From Holdemania sp. Marseille-P2844 (lineage in GTDB: Bacteria; Bacillota_I; Bacilli_A; Erysipelotrichales; Erysipelotrichaceae), in the NCBI RefSeq assembly GCF_900120005.1, contig NZ_LT635449.1, positions 248,001-312,000 on the forward strand: a DNA stretch of 64,000 nucleotides. The letters are read 5' to 3'. A program made the translations under genes and the position numbers. The notes under the pieces are model-generated. The model did not search any database. It saw nothing but the letters and a program-made list of their open reading frames with translations, and was not told the origin of the DNA. Numbering within the stretch: position 1 is the first letter of the stretch; every line of letters begins with the position of its first letter. Shown here piece by piece: positions 1 through 7,446 of the stretch.

Positions 1-120
1 CGTTTCCAATCATGGTCAGTTTGTTCTATCTGGTCCAGCAATTCACTGATCGTCATCGTACCCCCATGATCCCAGATCAATCTCATGATTTCCTTTTCAG
101 AATCAGACATCAGTTCCATG
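1..120 (-). CDS. BlaI/MecI-family transcriptional repressor (5' part only)
   Basis: The first 40 codons of a minus-strand gene that runs off the left edge. The start ATG is at 120, preceded by a strong purine-rich ribosome site (GGGAGGGAG). The N-terminus (ELMSDSEKEIMRLIWDHGG, then TISELLDQI) has the spacing of the winged-helix domain of the BlaI/MecI/CopY repressor family, which dimerises on TACA/TGTA-type operators and is usually released by proteolysis through a BlaR1/MecR1-like sensor. The partner gene, if any, lies outside the window. Two dyads upstream fit autoregulation. The family call rests on 40 residues. Confidence 0.7.
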
Positions 121-143
121 TTCTCTTCTCCCTCCCTTTTTAT

Positions 144-181
144 TACATCTTGTAGTCAATTATCATACTACACTTCGTAGT
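144..181 (-). promoter_or_regulatory. Putative BlaI-type operators in the promoter of the repressor gene
   Basis: Two inverted repeats lie 24 to 61 bases upstream of the repressor start. One is TACA-TCT-TGTA (144-154). The other is ACTAC-ACTTC-GTAGT (167-181). On the minus strand a -10-like TATGAT/GATAAT sits between them (159-167). TACA...TGTA dyads are the known target type of BlaI/MecI repressors, so autorepression is a reasonable inference. Confidence 0.5.
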
Positions 182-298
182 CATTAATTGCAAGCTCTTT
201 TGTTCAATTTCCAACTTATTTTCTCATTCTTCGAAAAATTTCTAACTTTTCTTGTTTTCACCCTTTATTTGGTCTTTTGCTTCAGTTCAAGGCAGCAA

Positions 299-346
299 CA
301 AAAAAAACGAATTCTGACAGAGCGTGATCGTCCTGTCAAAATTCGT
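299..346 (-). terminator. Rho-independent terminator of the small lipoprotein gene
   Basis: Arms 307-320 and 333-346 form a long, nearly perfect stem (ACGAATT...CTGTC-type arms with one bulged base). On the minus strand it is followed by a run of eight T. Confidence 0.85.
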
Positions 347-358
347 GGGCATGGCAGT

Positions 359-907
359 TTAGTTCGATTGCCAGCGTTCCTCAAACCATTCCGGTTTTTT
401 TAACCGTTGGAAGTCGCCGGATTCAAAAAGCGCATGGAAATGGCATGTCTGCGAAGAAGTTAACGTTTTCAAGCTGATCGTTCTGGTTTTCCAATTTAGA
501 GATTCAGTTAACCCAAAATGATCCAGAATAGCGATCACGTCTTCCTTTTTCGGATCAAAGTCGGAAGCCTCAAAGTTAAAGTTATAGAAAACCACTCCGC
601 CTTTTCCCGGATCCGTATAATGGACTAGAAAAAACGTTTCGGGATGTTCTCCGATTTCAAAGTAATCGCCGACGTCCAGCCCTTCCAGCCATGCCTTCTC
701 CTTGTTGAGCTTCACAGCTTCCGACGGACTTACATTGGTAATAATAAGCATCCGTTGGACTTTTCCAGCTTTGACGCTGAGTTTTATGGAAGATTCCGAC
801 TGCGTATACCAGTAATAATGGATCGAAGCGCAGCTGACGAGGGACAGAGCGCAAAGAAACATCAAAGTTATCGCGGTTCCCTTTCTCTGCCATTTTCTTT
901 TTATCAT
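359..907 (-). CDS. Small secreted lipoprotein, function unknown
   Basis: 182 residues. The N-terminus has basic residues, a hydrophobic stretch (about residues 11-25) and a lipobox LVSC at about 23-26, so it should be lipidated and held on the outer face of the membrane. The mature part has no motif I recognise; it is mixed alpha/beta in character, with a Lys/Glu-rich middle. The start has a good ribosome site (AAGGGGG) and the gene ends just before a strong terminator, so it is a real single-gene or last-in-operon unit. It lies 76 bases downstream of the acetyltransferase gene on the same strand. Confidence 0.75.
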   Translation of the reverse strand: MIKRKWQRKGTAITLMFLCALSLVSCASIHYYWYTQSESSIKLSVKAGKVQRMLIITNVSPSEAVKLNKEKAWLEGLDVGDYFEIGEHPETFFLVHYTDPGKGGVVFYNFNFEASDFDPKKEDVIAILDHFGLTESLNWKTRTISLKTLTSSQTCHFHALFESGDFQRLKKPEWFEERWQSN

Positions 908-983
908 CGTTCAGTCCCCCTTTCTTCTATGACATCCCGGATTTTGACCTCTATATTCGTCATTCCTGTTTGTTGATTTTTAT

Positions 984-1661
984 TTACTTCTTTGATTCTC
1001 TTCCTGATGATCCCGCTTTCTGCTTCGCCTGCAGCGTTTCCCGCCTGACTATCCAAATATCATCACCGGTAAAACCGCATTTTCGATAAAACAGCTCTGG
1101 GGAGCAGGGGCCATCCGCCCTGCCGCTGACTGTGGCGAAGCGTGCCCTGTCCTTCATGTTGGACAACAGCTGCATGACTAAACTTCTGCCGATCCCGCGG
1201 CCGCGCTTCCCGGGCAAAACCTGAATCCATTCCAGACTGATTTCCTGCATCTGCCGATCCAACGCCGCAATTCCGCAGGCCAGCGGTTTGCCGCTCTGGC
1301 GATCAAGAGCTACAACCCAACCCTCAGGGCTGAAACAGGCCTGCGCCTGTAATTGAAGCAGCTGCGCTTCGCTGACCCGCAGATCCGGATATGACGCATT
1401 GATGATTTCCGCGAATACGTTTACTTCTTTCCAAGCCGTCTGCAGCACAATTTCTGAATGAGAGTCTATGGACAAAGTATCGAGATGATGAAAAAGCCGG
1501 AAATAGCATTCAACCGCAGTGCTGACGTCTCCGATCCTTTTTCCAGCTTCTTTTTCGTGAATGACCTCAACACCTTCCGGCAGATTTCCAGCACAAAGTT
1601 TCCAATAGGGAAGCGCCGAAGCCCGGCATGGATTTTGAAGATATTCCTGCCTTGTCAACAT
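984..1661 (-). CDS. GNAT-family N-acetyltransferase
   Basis: 225 residues. The C-terminal half carries GNAT motif A (EWIQVLPGKRGRGIGRSLV), with the acetyl-CoA pyrophosphate-binding R-G-R-G-I-G loop, followed by an FYRKCGF motif B region typical of the fold. The N-terminal 100 residues are less conserved and probably form a substrate-binding extension. Substrate is not deducible: GNAT enzymes acetylate antibiotics, polyamines, amino acids or proteins. It lies in the cytoplasm. It follows the diguanylate cyclase gene by 46 bases on the same strand, so co-transcription is possible. Confidence 0.8.
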   Translation of the reverse strand: MLTRQEYLQNPCRASALPYWKLCAGNLPEGVEVIHEKEAGKRIGDVSTAVECYFRLFHHLDTLSIDSHSEIVLQTAWKEVNVFAEIINASYPDLRVSEAQLLQLQAQACFSPEGWVVALDRQSGKPLACGIAALDRQMQEISLEWIQVLPGKRGRGIGRSLVMQLLSNMKDRARFATVSGRADGPCSPELFYRKCGFTGDDIWIVRRETLQAKQKAGSSGRESKK

Positions 1662-1707
1662 CCTGCGTCCCTCCTTCTCGCTCTATGTTTTTATTGTAAA
1701 GGAGAGT

Positions 1708-2607
1708 CTAAGAATGGGCAAGTTTATTATTCTGATCCGCGCTCTGCTTGTTTTGATACATTGCCTGATCAGCCAATGTAAACCAGGTTTCCCAATCCTG
1801 AATTTCCGGTTTGTATTCTACGATGCCTACGCTGATCGACATGTGATAGTCTCGCGCCGCTTCGCTGAATTGAAGCTGCGCCATTTCCTGACGGAATGCC
1901 TGAATTACCTGCGCTGCCTGTTCTTGATTTAAACCGTTAAACGTAATCAGGAATTCGTCGCCGCCAACTCGGCAGGCCCAGCCGCCATGGCTCTCCGCAC
2001 AGGTTTTCAATGCCTGCGACAGAGCTAAAATAACCCGGTCGCCCATCAAATGTCCGTACGTATCGTTGACCGCCTTGAACTGGTCAATATCTAGCAAGGC
2101 GATCGTCAGCGGCTTCTCTTCTTTCCACTCTGAAATATCCCGGTTCAGCTCATGTTCCATAAAACGCTTATTGTACAGTCCCGTATAGGAATCATGCGTC
2201 GAGAGTTCGTTCATTTTGTAAATAATGTCTGTCAACATGACGTTGTTTTTATGATCAGGATCGGTGAACAACAGATTATCTGTAACTTCACGGATCAATT
2301 CCAGCGCGTAATGATCACCCAGTTCAGTCAGCGGCACTGATTCAATCAGAAAAATCCGGTTATCCTGCGTCGTCTCCATTTTGATTATCGGCCGGTTTTC
2401 ATCTACAGCCAAACGGGATACACAGTTGCGGCAGGCACAATTACGACTCCACACCTGAAAACAATGTTCGCCGTTCGCGACCAACTGTGACTTTCTCCAT
2501 TCATGAACCTCATACGTATTCACGTCGACAATCCGGTAAAATTCAAATAACGGATGTGTCTGAATTTGTTTTTGTATAAACTGATCTGCTTTTTCCAAAT
2601 CAAACAT
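1708..2607 (-). CDS. Diguanylate cyclase (GGDEF) with N-terminal cysteine-rich sensory domain
   Basis: 299 residues from the ATG at 2607, chosen because AGGAAG lies at ribosome-site distance; an upstream in-frame ATG at 2658 has none. A GGDEF domain fills the C-terminal half, with the active-site GGDEF at residues 215-219 and the LLDIDQFKAVNDTYGH metal/substrate region at about 171-186. It should make cyclic di-GMP from two GTP. The RxxD inhibitory site that usually precedes GGDEF is absent, so product inhibition may be lacking. The N-terminal region holds Cys49, Cys57, Cys59 and Cys62 (NCACRNC), resembling the CxxC sensory domains found before GGDEF in many Firmicutes. No membrane segment is visible, so it is cytoplasmic. 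Confidence 0.85.
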   Translation of the reverse strand: MFDLEKADQFIQKQIQTHPLFEFYRIVDVNTYEVHEWRKSQLVANGEHCFQVWSRNCACRNCVSRLAVDENRPIIKMETTQDNRIFLIESVPLTELGDHYALELIREVTDNLLFTDPDHKNNVMLTDIIYKMNELSTHDSYTGLYNKRFMEHELNRDISEWKEEKPLTIALLDIDQFKAVNDTYGHLMGDRVILALSQALKTCAESHGGWACRVGGDEFLITFNGLNQEQAAQVIQAFRQEMAQLQFSEAARDYHMSISVGIVEYKPEIQDWETWFTLADQAMYQNKQSADQNNKLAHS

Positions 2608-2844
2608 CGTATTTACTTCCTTTCCTTGAAACTTCCTGTGTTTCAGCATTCCACCCACAGTAAATCAATTTATTCATTTCAATCTCATCGTTTATGCGAA
2701 TAACCTTTTCTGATCTTAAAATTCAGCTTTTAATCCTCAGTTATCAACAAGGTCAAAATATAATACCTCTTGGTTCTCATTATATCATTAAATTAATCGT
2801 GAAAGTTAAAAATTATCGCTTAATTTTCCTTTGCTTCGGAATAA

Positions 2845-2878
2845 GAAAAAGGATGAGCGTTTTGTCGCGCATCATCCT
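2845..2878 (-). terminator. Terminator of the PASTA-repeat gene
   Basis: Stem AGGATGA...TCATCCT with extra GCG/CGC pairing, followed by TTTTTC on the minus strand, 13 bases after the stop codon. The rest of the 2608-2890 interval is AT-rich and should hold the diguanylate cyclase promoter. Confidence 0.8.
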
Positions 2879-2890
2879 GATTTTCTATGT

Positions 2891-4876
2891 TTAGTTAGGT
2901 GAATAAATCTTGAATACTATTTCAGTTGATATATCTACCTCAGAACCAAATGCTACAGAAACATCTTCAAGAACACCATTTATTTTATCTGGATTATCAA
3001 TTTCGCCCGAAATTTTAATAAAGGTCAAATTATAAAAACCAGCATTATTGAACGAAAATTTAATATTTTGTACTGTTTCATCATAACTGGCACCATTATA
3101 AATTGTTTTTGGCCCATCCGGAACCTTCGCCGTTGTAACCGGCTTCGGTCCTTTCGACAAAGTCAATGTAATTTCCGTTCCCGAAGAAACAACAGTACCG
3201 GCGCCAACCGACTGATCGACAACCTGTCCTGCAGGAACATCGCTGTAATCCGACTGATAAACCTGCTTAATCGTTACGCCGTCGACAGAACAGCTGTTTG
3301 TGGAACATGGCGCGGAACCGCCAACATAATTCTTAACCGTAATCCCTTTTCCTTTAGAAACCTTACAGGTTACCGTTTTACCCGAAATGGAACAGCCGAA
3401 GGTATTGCCGGAAGCAACGCTGTCGTTAAACTCGCTGGCACCTTCTGAGAAACTCCAGCCGGCCCCGGAATTATTGGCATTTTCAATAATCTTCCGGGCT
3501 TCCGCAACCGATTTATTTTCAAAGTCGCCGGCCACCGGACTGAACTGACCTAACGATACCTTGTACCAAACCGTAGATCCTGCGGCTTTCTTGCCGGTTT
3601 CATTTTCAAGAATCGTCCCGGCCGCCTTATCGGAATACGCCGTGGAACGGGTACCCAGACTTAAACCCAAGCCGCTGATATATTTCTTGAATTCATCTTC
3701 ACTGACACCGGCTTTGTTTTCAACGGTGATTGATTTTCCCTTGGAAATCTGGAAGTTAACCGTTGTTCCCGGAGCCAGATAAGTTCCCCCGTCATATCCC
3801 TGGGAAACGATTGTTCCAACAGGCTCTGTGCTTTCTACTTCGCTGTACGTAAAGGTAAGATTGCCTTCCAGGTTATTGATCTTCTTTTTATAGCTTTCGG
3901 CATCTTCTTTCTTCTTGCCGACAAACGATTCCAGCTTGATCTTACCCAGCGAAATCTTGACTTTCACCGTGCTTCCCTGTTTCACGTCGCCCTTTTCCGG
4001 CGCGTTGGAAATGACATAGCCATATTCAATGGAGCCGCTGTACGCTTCGCTGAACTCACCGACAAGACCATTGTCATTCAGCCACTTCTTCGCTTCATCC
4101 TTGCTCATTTTCGCTAACGACTTCATCGTTACCGTTTTCCCTAACGACATCGTTACCGTGATCTTATCGCCGGTCTTGATCGTTTCCCCAGCCTTTGGAT
4201 CCTGGGAAATCACTTTGTCTTTCGCAATCTTATCACTGGCTTCTTCCTTCCAGTTGATCGTCACTTTATTCGCTTTCGCCCAGTTTGTGATCTTCGCTTT
4301 GGTATAATCGCTGAAATCCGGGACGATGATCTGTTCACCCGTTCCGTCTTTTCCCTGGGAAATCGTAAACACCAGCATCGTACTGCGCTTGATTACGGTA
4401 TCGGTCACATTGACCTTGATGAATTTTCCCTTCTCGATCTTTTCATCGACAGCGTATTCATACGTGACATCCAACAGTTTATTCGTTTCCACGAATTTCT
4501 CAATTTCTTCTTCGGTCATATCTTTGAAATCCGGCAGCGTTACTTCGACATCCGGATTCGGACCTTTCGAGAAGACAACCGTCAGAACGCTGTCTTTGTT
4601 CAGCTTCTGTTCTGAGGCAATACTCTGCGAAATCAGCTTGTCCTTATCAATGGTATCGCTGTATTCGTACTCGACTACCAACTGACTGTCACCCAGCTTA
4701 TTCTCAGTCGCCCATTTTTTGATTTCTTCGACGGTCTTCCCTGAGAAATCTTCTACCTGAATCGCTTTGCCAGGCAGCGTCAACAAAACGACTACGGCTG
4801 CGATTGTCGCGATAGCTAATACACCGACGGCACTGAGCAGCGCAATCGTCTTTTTATTCGAAAAATCTATATTCAT
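2891..4876 (-). CDS. Membrane-anchored multi-PASTA protein without a kinase domain
   Basis: 661 residues. A short cytoplasmic tail is followed by one membrane segment (about residues 10-33), then by about eight consecutive PASTA-like repeats of 60-70 residues. Repeats start near 40, 112, 184, 249, 315, 384, 448 and 513, and each ends in an SxGK/SKGP-type strand. The last ~80 residues do not fit the repeat. PASTA domains bind peptidoglycan or muropeptides and normally form the outer part of PknB-type kinases or high-molecular-weight PBPs; here no catalytic domain is attached. Four cysteines in repeats 7-8 could form disulfides. It diverges from tex and ends at its own terminator. A role in wall sensing or scaffolding is inferred. 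Confidence 0.85.
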   Translation of the reverse strand: MNIDFSNKKTIALLSAVGVLAIATIAAVVVLLTLPGKAIQVEDFSGKTVEEIKKWATENKLGDSQLVVEYEYSDTIDKDKLISQSIASEQKLNKDSVLTVVFSKGPNPDVEVTLPDFKDMTEEEIEKFVETNKLLDVTYEYAVDEKIEKGKFIKVNVTDTVIKRSTMLVFTISQGKDGTGEQIIVPDFSDYTKAKITNWAKANKVTINWKEEASDKIAKDKVISQDPKAGETIKTGDKITVTMSLGKTVTMKSLAKMSKDEAKKWLNDNGLVGEFSEAYSGSIEYGYVISNAPEKGDVKQGSTVKVKISLGKIKLESFVGKKKEDAESYKKKINNLEGNLTFTYSEVESTEPVGTIVSQGYDGGTYLAPGTTVNFQISKGKSITVENKAGVSEDEFKKYISGLGLSLGTRSTAYSDKAAGTILENETGKKAAGSTVWYKVSLGQFSPVAGDFENKSVAEARKIIENANNSGAGWSFSEGASEFNDSVASGNTFGCSISGKTVTCKVSKGKGITVKNYVGGSAPCSTNSCSVDGVTIKQVYQSDYSDVPAGQVVDQSVGAGTVVSSGTEITLTLSKGPKPVTTAKVPDGPKTIYNGASYDETVQNIKFSFNNAGFYNLTFIKISGEIDNPDKINGVLEDVSVAFGSEVDISTEIVFKIYSPN

Positions 4877-5000
4877 ATTGCCCTCCTGTACTTTAACAAG
4901 TATATCATATTTCCAATCCCTAAAAAACGGCGTTTGTAGACTTTCTTTGGAAGTTACTGGTCTGAATTCTTACAAATTTTTGAAGCTATGAAAAGATTTT

Positions 5001-5024
5001 CGTGTTATGATAAAAATCATCACG
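5001..5024 (+). promoter_or_regulatory. Hairpin directly upstream of the tex ribosome site
   Basis: CGTG-tt-ATGAT, loop AAAA, ATCAT-CACG: a nine-pair stem with a two-base bulge ending one base before the GAGGAGG ribosome site. A -10-like TATGAT is inside it, so it may be promoter sequence rather than an RNA element. Confidence 0.35.
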
Positions 5025-5037
5025 AGGAGGAATGAAT

Positions 5038-5739
5038 ATGGAAACTGAACAGCTGATTCAGCCGGTGGCGGCTTCGCTCAACATTGAGCCAGCCCAGGTG
5101 CGAAATACATTAAAGCTTTTGGAAGAAGGCAACACAGTTCCTTTCATCGCGCGTTACCGCAAAGAAATGACAAAAGGATTGGATGAAGAACAAATTTTGT
5201 TCATTCAGCAGCAGGTCCAGTATTTAAGCAATCTGGAAAAGCGCAAAGAAGACGTACTGCGGATTATTGAAACTCAAGGCAAGCTGACCGAAGAACTGCG
5301 TCAGCAGGTTTTAGCCTGCACCAAGCTTTCGCAGGTTGACGATATTTACCGGCCATATCAACAAAAGCGCAAGACTCGCGCGACGGATGCTGCGGGCAAA
5401 GGGCTGACGCCGCTGGCAGATTGGATTGCTTCCTGCCCGCGTTCGGGCGATCCAACTCTTCAGGCGGAAAAATATCTGAACGATCAGGTCCCGACAGTGG
5501 AAGAAGCGCTACAGGGAGCGAAGGATATCCTGGCTGAGCGCATCAGCGACCAGGCAAAGCTGCGCTGGAAGATCAAGGAACAAATTGAAAAATACGGCTT
5601 TATTCTCTGTAAGGAAAAGAAAAAGCACGAAGATGAAAACAAAGTTTATAAGATGTATTACGATTACAAAGAAAAGATCAGCACGCTGGCAAATCATCGG
5701 GTTATGGCAATCGACCGGGCTGAAAAAGAAATTAGATAA
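5038..5739 (+). pseudogene. tex: tex, 5' fragment (interrupted by IS110-family element)
   Basis: N-terminal ~230 codons of Tex, the S1-domain RNA-binding transcription accessory protein. The ATG at 5038 is seven bases from AGGAGG; the ATG at 5032 is too close. The fragment has the helical Tex N-domain (from about residue 10; NTVPFIARYRKEMTKGLDEEQI, then LSQVDDIYRPYQQKRKTRA). It runs through to a codon pair for Glu-Lys at 5722-5727 and then enters the IS, where three foreign codons precede a stop. Joining 5721 to 7447 restores one 714-codon frame, the normal Tex length, so the gene was intact until the insertion. The fragment alone lacks the YqgF, HhH and S1 domains. Confidence 0.93.
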
Positions 5740-5853
5740 TAAAAAACAAGAGTTTTTTGCGTGAATTTGAAAAATCTCAAAATCTCAAAAAACATCAATA
5801 CAAAAAGATTGAATCTCTTCAACTTTTTGTAATTTGAGATATAATATAGGTGG

Positions 5854-7056
5854 TTAGCTGGTGAACACAGTACCCGTCTTGCACATCCCATGGATTGTGC
5901 GAATTAGCTTGGTGATACAAGCTACCTTGGCAGCTTTCGACTTTAGTGGGGTTGATTGTTGCCTTTTCTTTTGATAGAAAGCGTTAATGGGATTCTCTTT
6001 CCTTGATCGTATACTACAGGTTACCGCTAAATATAAAATGCATCTTAATCGTTTATTCCCTTTTTTGGAAATCGATAAATGATAGCCTTCTATGTCCCCT
6101 GATTCTGCTCTGTTGGGATCATTCCCCACATAGGCCACCATTGCACCTCTGGTTTTGAATTTGCTTATATCGCCAAACTCTGCGATGATTCTTGATGCCA
6201 GATTGGGACCGATACCATCAATACTTAAAATAATAGAGTAGTAGGGCGTTGCTTTCGCAAGCTCTATAATTTTATCGAGCTTCGCCTCTGCCTCTTCCAT
6301 CGTATCCTGGAGATGATGAATGTCATCGACCAACACCGCAACCCAAGCATCCTCTTTATCACAGCCCGGATACGTTTTGTTCGCAAACTCAATCACCTTC
6401 TCTGCCGTTTTCAAACAAACTTCAAAACTATGATCAGTGTGCTTATTCAGTTTTTTTGCCACTTTCTCTGGCTGCTTGTTCTTCAACCTATCGGGATGGG
6501 GATACATTTCCAGTAACTGCAGCGAGATTTGACTGTATCCGTCTTGAAAGAGCTTCATATAGCCTGGAAACACGATACTCAGGTGACTTTGAAAGGTGAC
6601 TTTATACTTTCTTAAATGAACAAGACAGTCTTCATATACACGATTGGCAGTACGCAATTCATGATAGAGATCCGCTTCTTTTTCATTCTCTCGGAGCTCT
6701 TTAATATAATAGACTTCCGCGATGGATTCTGGGTCTTTTTTATCTGTTTTCTTATTATGTATTTCTGTTTTCCTTTGTTTCGCTGACTGTAACGGCGAGA
6801 TGGAGTATTGTTTGATTTCGTTCTTTTCTAAAAATCTTTCTAATGGCTTCGTATACACGCCGGTTGCTTCATAGACCGCAACCACTTCTTCGTTTGTTTT
6901 CTTCTCCAGTTCTTCTATTTTTGATTTTAAGAAGTTAAAGCCTTCTACGGTGTGAGAAATCCGATGCACCTTTCCCATTTTAGTGCCTCTTTGTGTAAAA
7001 CATTGGAAGTGACTGTTTCCGTTGGATACATCAATACTAACGATAGGCCCTTTCAT
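5854..7056 (-). CDS. IS110-family DEDD transposase/recombinase
   Basis: 400 residues from the ATG at 7056, eight bases after AGGAGG; an upstream TTG is less likely. The N-terminal RuvC-like DEDD domain shows Asp9 (SIDVSNGN), Glu63 (YEATGVY), and Asp105 and Asp108 (KKTDKKDP). A coiled-coil-like middle region (about 115-265) follows. The C-terminal Tnp domain has an HhH-like GIGPNLASRIIAEFGD stretch, Ser319 in AESGD as the likely catalytic serine, and the conserved ISKKGNKRLR. All catalytic residues expected for the family are present and the frame is intact, so the enzyme is probably active. It catalyses cut-out and insertion guided by an RNA in characterised relatives (IS621). Confidence 0.93.
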   Translation of the reverse strand: MKGPIVSIDVSNGNSHFQCFTQRGTKMGKVHRISHTVEGFNFLKSKIEELEKKTNEEVVAVYEATGVYTKPLERFLEKNEIKQYSISPLQSAKQRKTEIHNKKTDKKDPESIAEVYYIKELRENEKEADLYHELRTANRVYEDCLVHLRKYKVTFQSHLSIVFPGYMKLFQDGYSQISLQLLEMYPHPDRLKNKQPEKVAKKLNKHTDHSFEVCLKTAEKVIEFANKTYPGCDKEDAWVAVLVDDIHHLQDTMEEAEAKLDKIIELAKATPYYSIILSIDGIGPNLASRIIAEFGDISKFKTRGAMVAYVGNDPNRAESGDIEGYHLSISKKGNKRLRCILYLAVTCSIRSRKENPINAFYQKKRQQSTPLKSKAAKVACITKLIRTIHGMCKTGTVFTS

Positions 7057-7446
7057 TGACAAAACCTCCTTTCACAAATAAGAGAGAGAATACTTCCATA
7101 TTCAATTCAACTTTGTTTCGTAAGAAATCCAGACGATTCCACTCTTGTGGCGGATGCCTTTTTAGATTTAAACAAGCTTATGAATTTGAATAGGAAGAAT
7201 GGCATTTTCTTTTACGAACTAGATTGTTCCAAAAAGTGCCAAGCCATTTCTTCTCTATGAGCTTCTCAACTTAGGTTGGCCCACAAAAGAAAAGAAGCTA
7301 AGAATATTATATCCTAACTTCTGATACCCTTGATGAGATACTAAGATTAACTGAACATCACCTGTATGATTTCTTCTCAATTTCAATATTTTATACTCAT
7401 CTAATTCTATTTCGAGTAGGATACTTTATTCCTACTTTTATAATAC
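7057..7446 (-). ncRNA. Candidate bridge RNA region of the IS110 element
   Basis: 390 non-coding bases between the IS end and the transposase start, in the position where IS110-group elements encode their bridge RNA. Read on the minus strand it folds into at least two stem-loops. One has a seven-pair stem (7260-7266 with 7293-7299) and a 26-base loop. The other has a TGGCA/TGCCA base (7200-7204 with 7237-7241), CTTTT/AAAAG pairing and an inner GAAC/GTTC hairpin separated by internal loops. Stem-with-internal-loop architecture is what target- and donor-binding loops look like. The assignment is by position and foldability only; I could not align guide segments to the tex target with confidence. 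Confidence 0.45.

Larger units (their letters stand above)
5722..7446 (-). mobile_element. IS110-family insertion sequence inserted in tex
   Basis: A 1,725-base insertion with one transposase gene on the minus strand, antisense to tex. The 7-mer GAAAAAG is present at both junctions (5722-5728 and 7447-7453), so the exact ends are ambiguous by up to seven bases. Removing 5722-7446 (or 5729-7453) restores the tex frame exactly. No terminal inverted repeats are evident, as expected for IS110. The layout is about 125 bases after the transposase and about 390 bases before it. A long non-coding region upstream of the recombinase is the arrangement known for the IS110 group, where that region encodes the bridge RNA. 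The interior is more AT-rich than its surroundings. Confidence 0.9.

Noticed and set aside
188-403. Plus-strand frame of 71 codons between the repressor and lipoprotein genes
   Set aside because: It runs through the minus-strand terminator and into the lipoprotein gene, has low-complexity Phe/Leu content and no ribosome site.
2891-4876. PknB-type serine/threonine kinase
   Set aside because: PASTA repeats and a membrane anchor are present, but the cytoplasmic part is only about ten residues, with no kinase domain.
5722-7446. Terminal inverted repeats and a classic target-site duplication for the IS
   Set aside because: No inverted ends are visible; the GAAAAAG copies may be a shared recombination core, as expected for IS110 elements.
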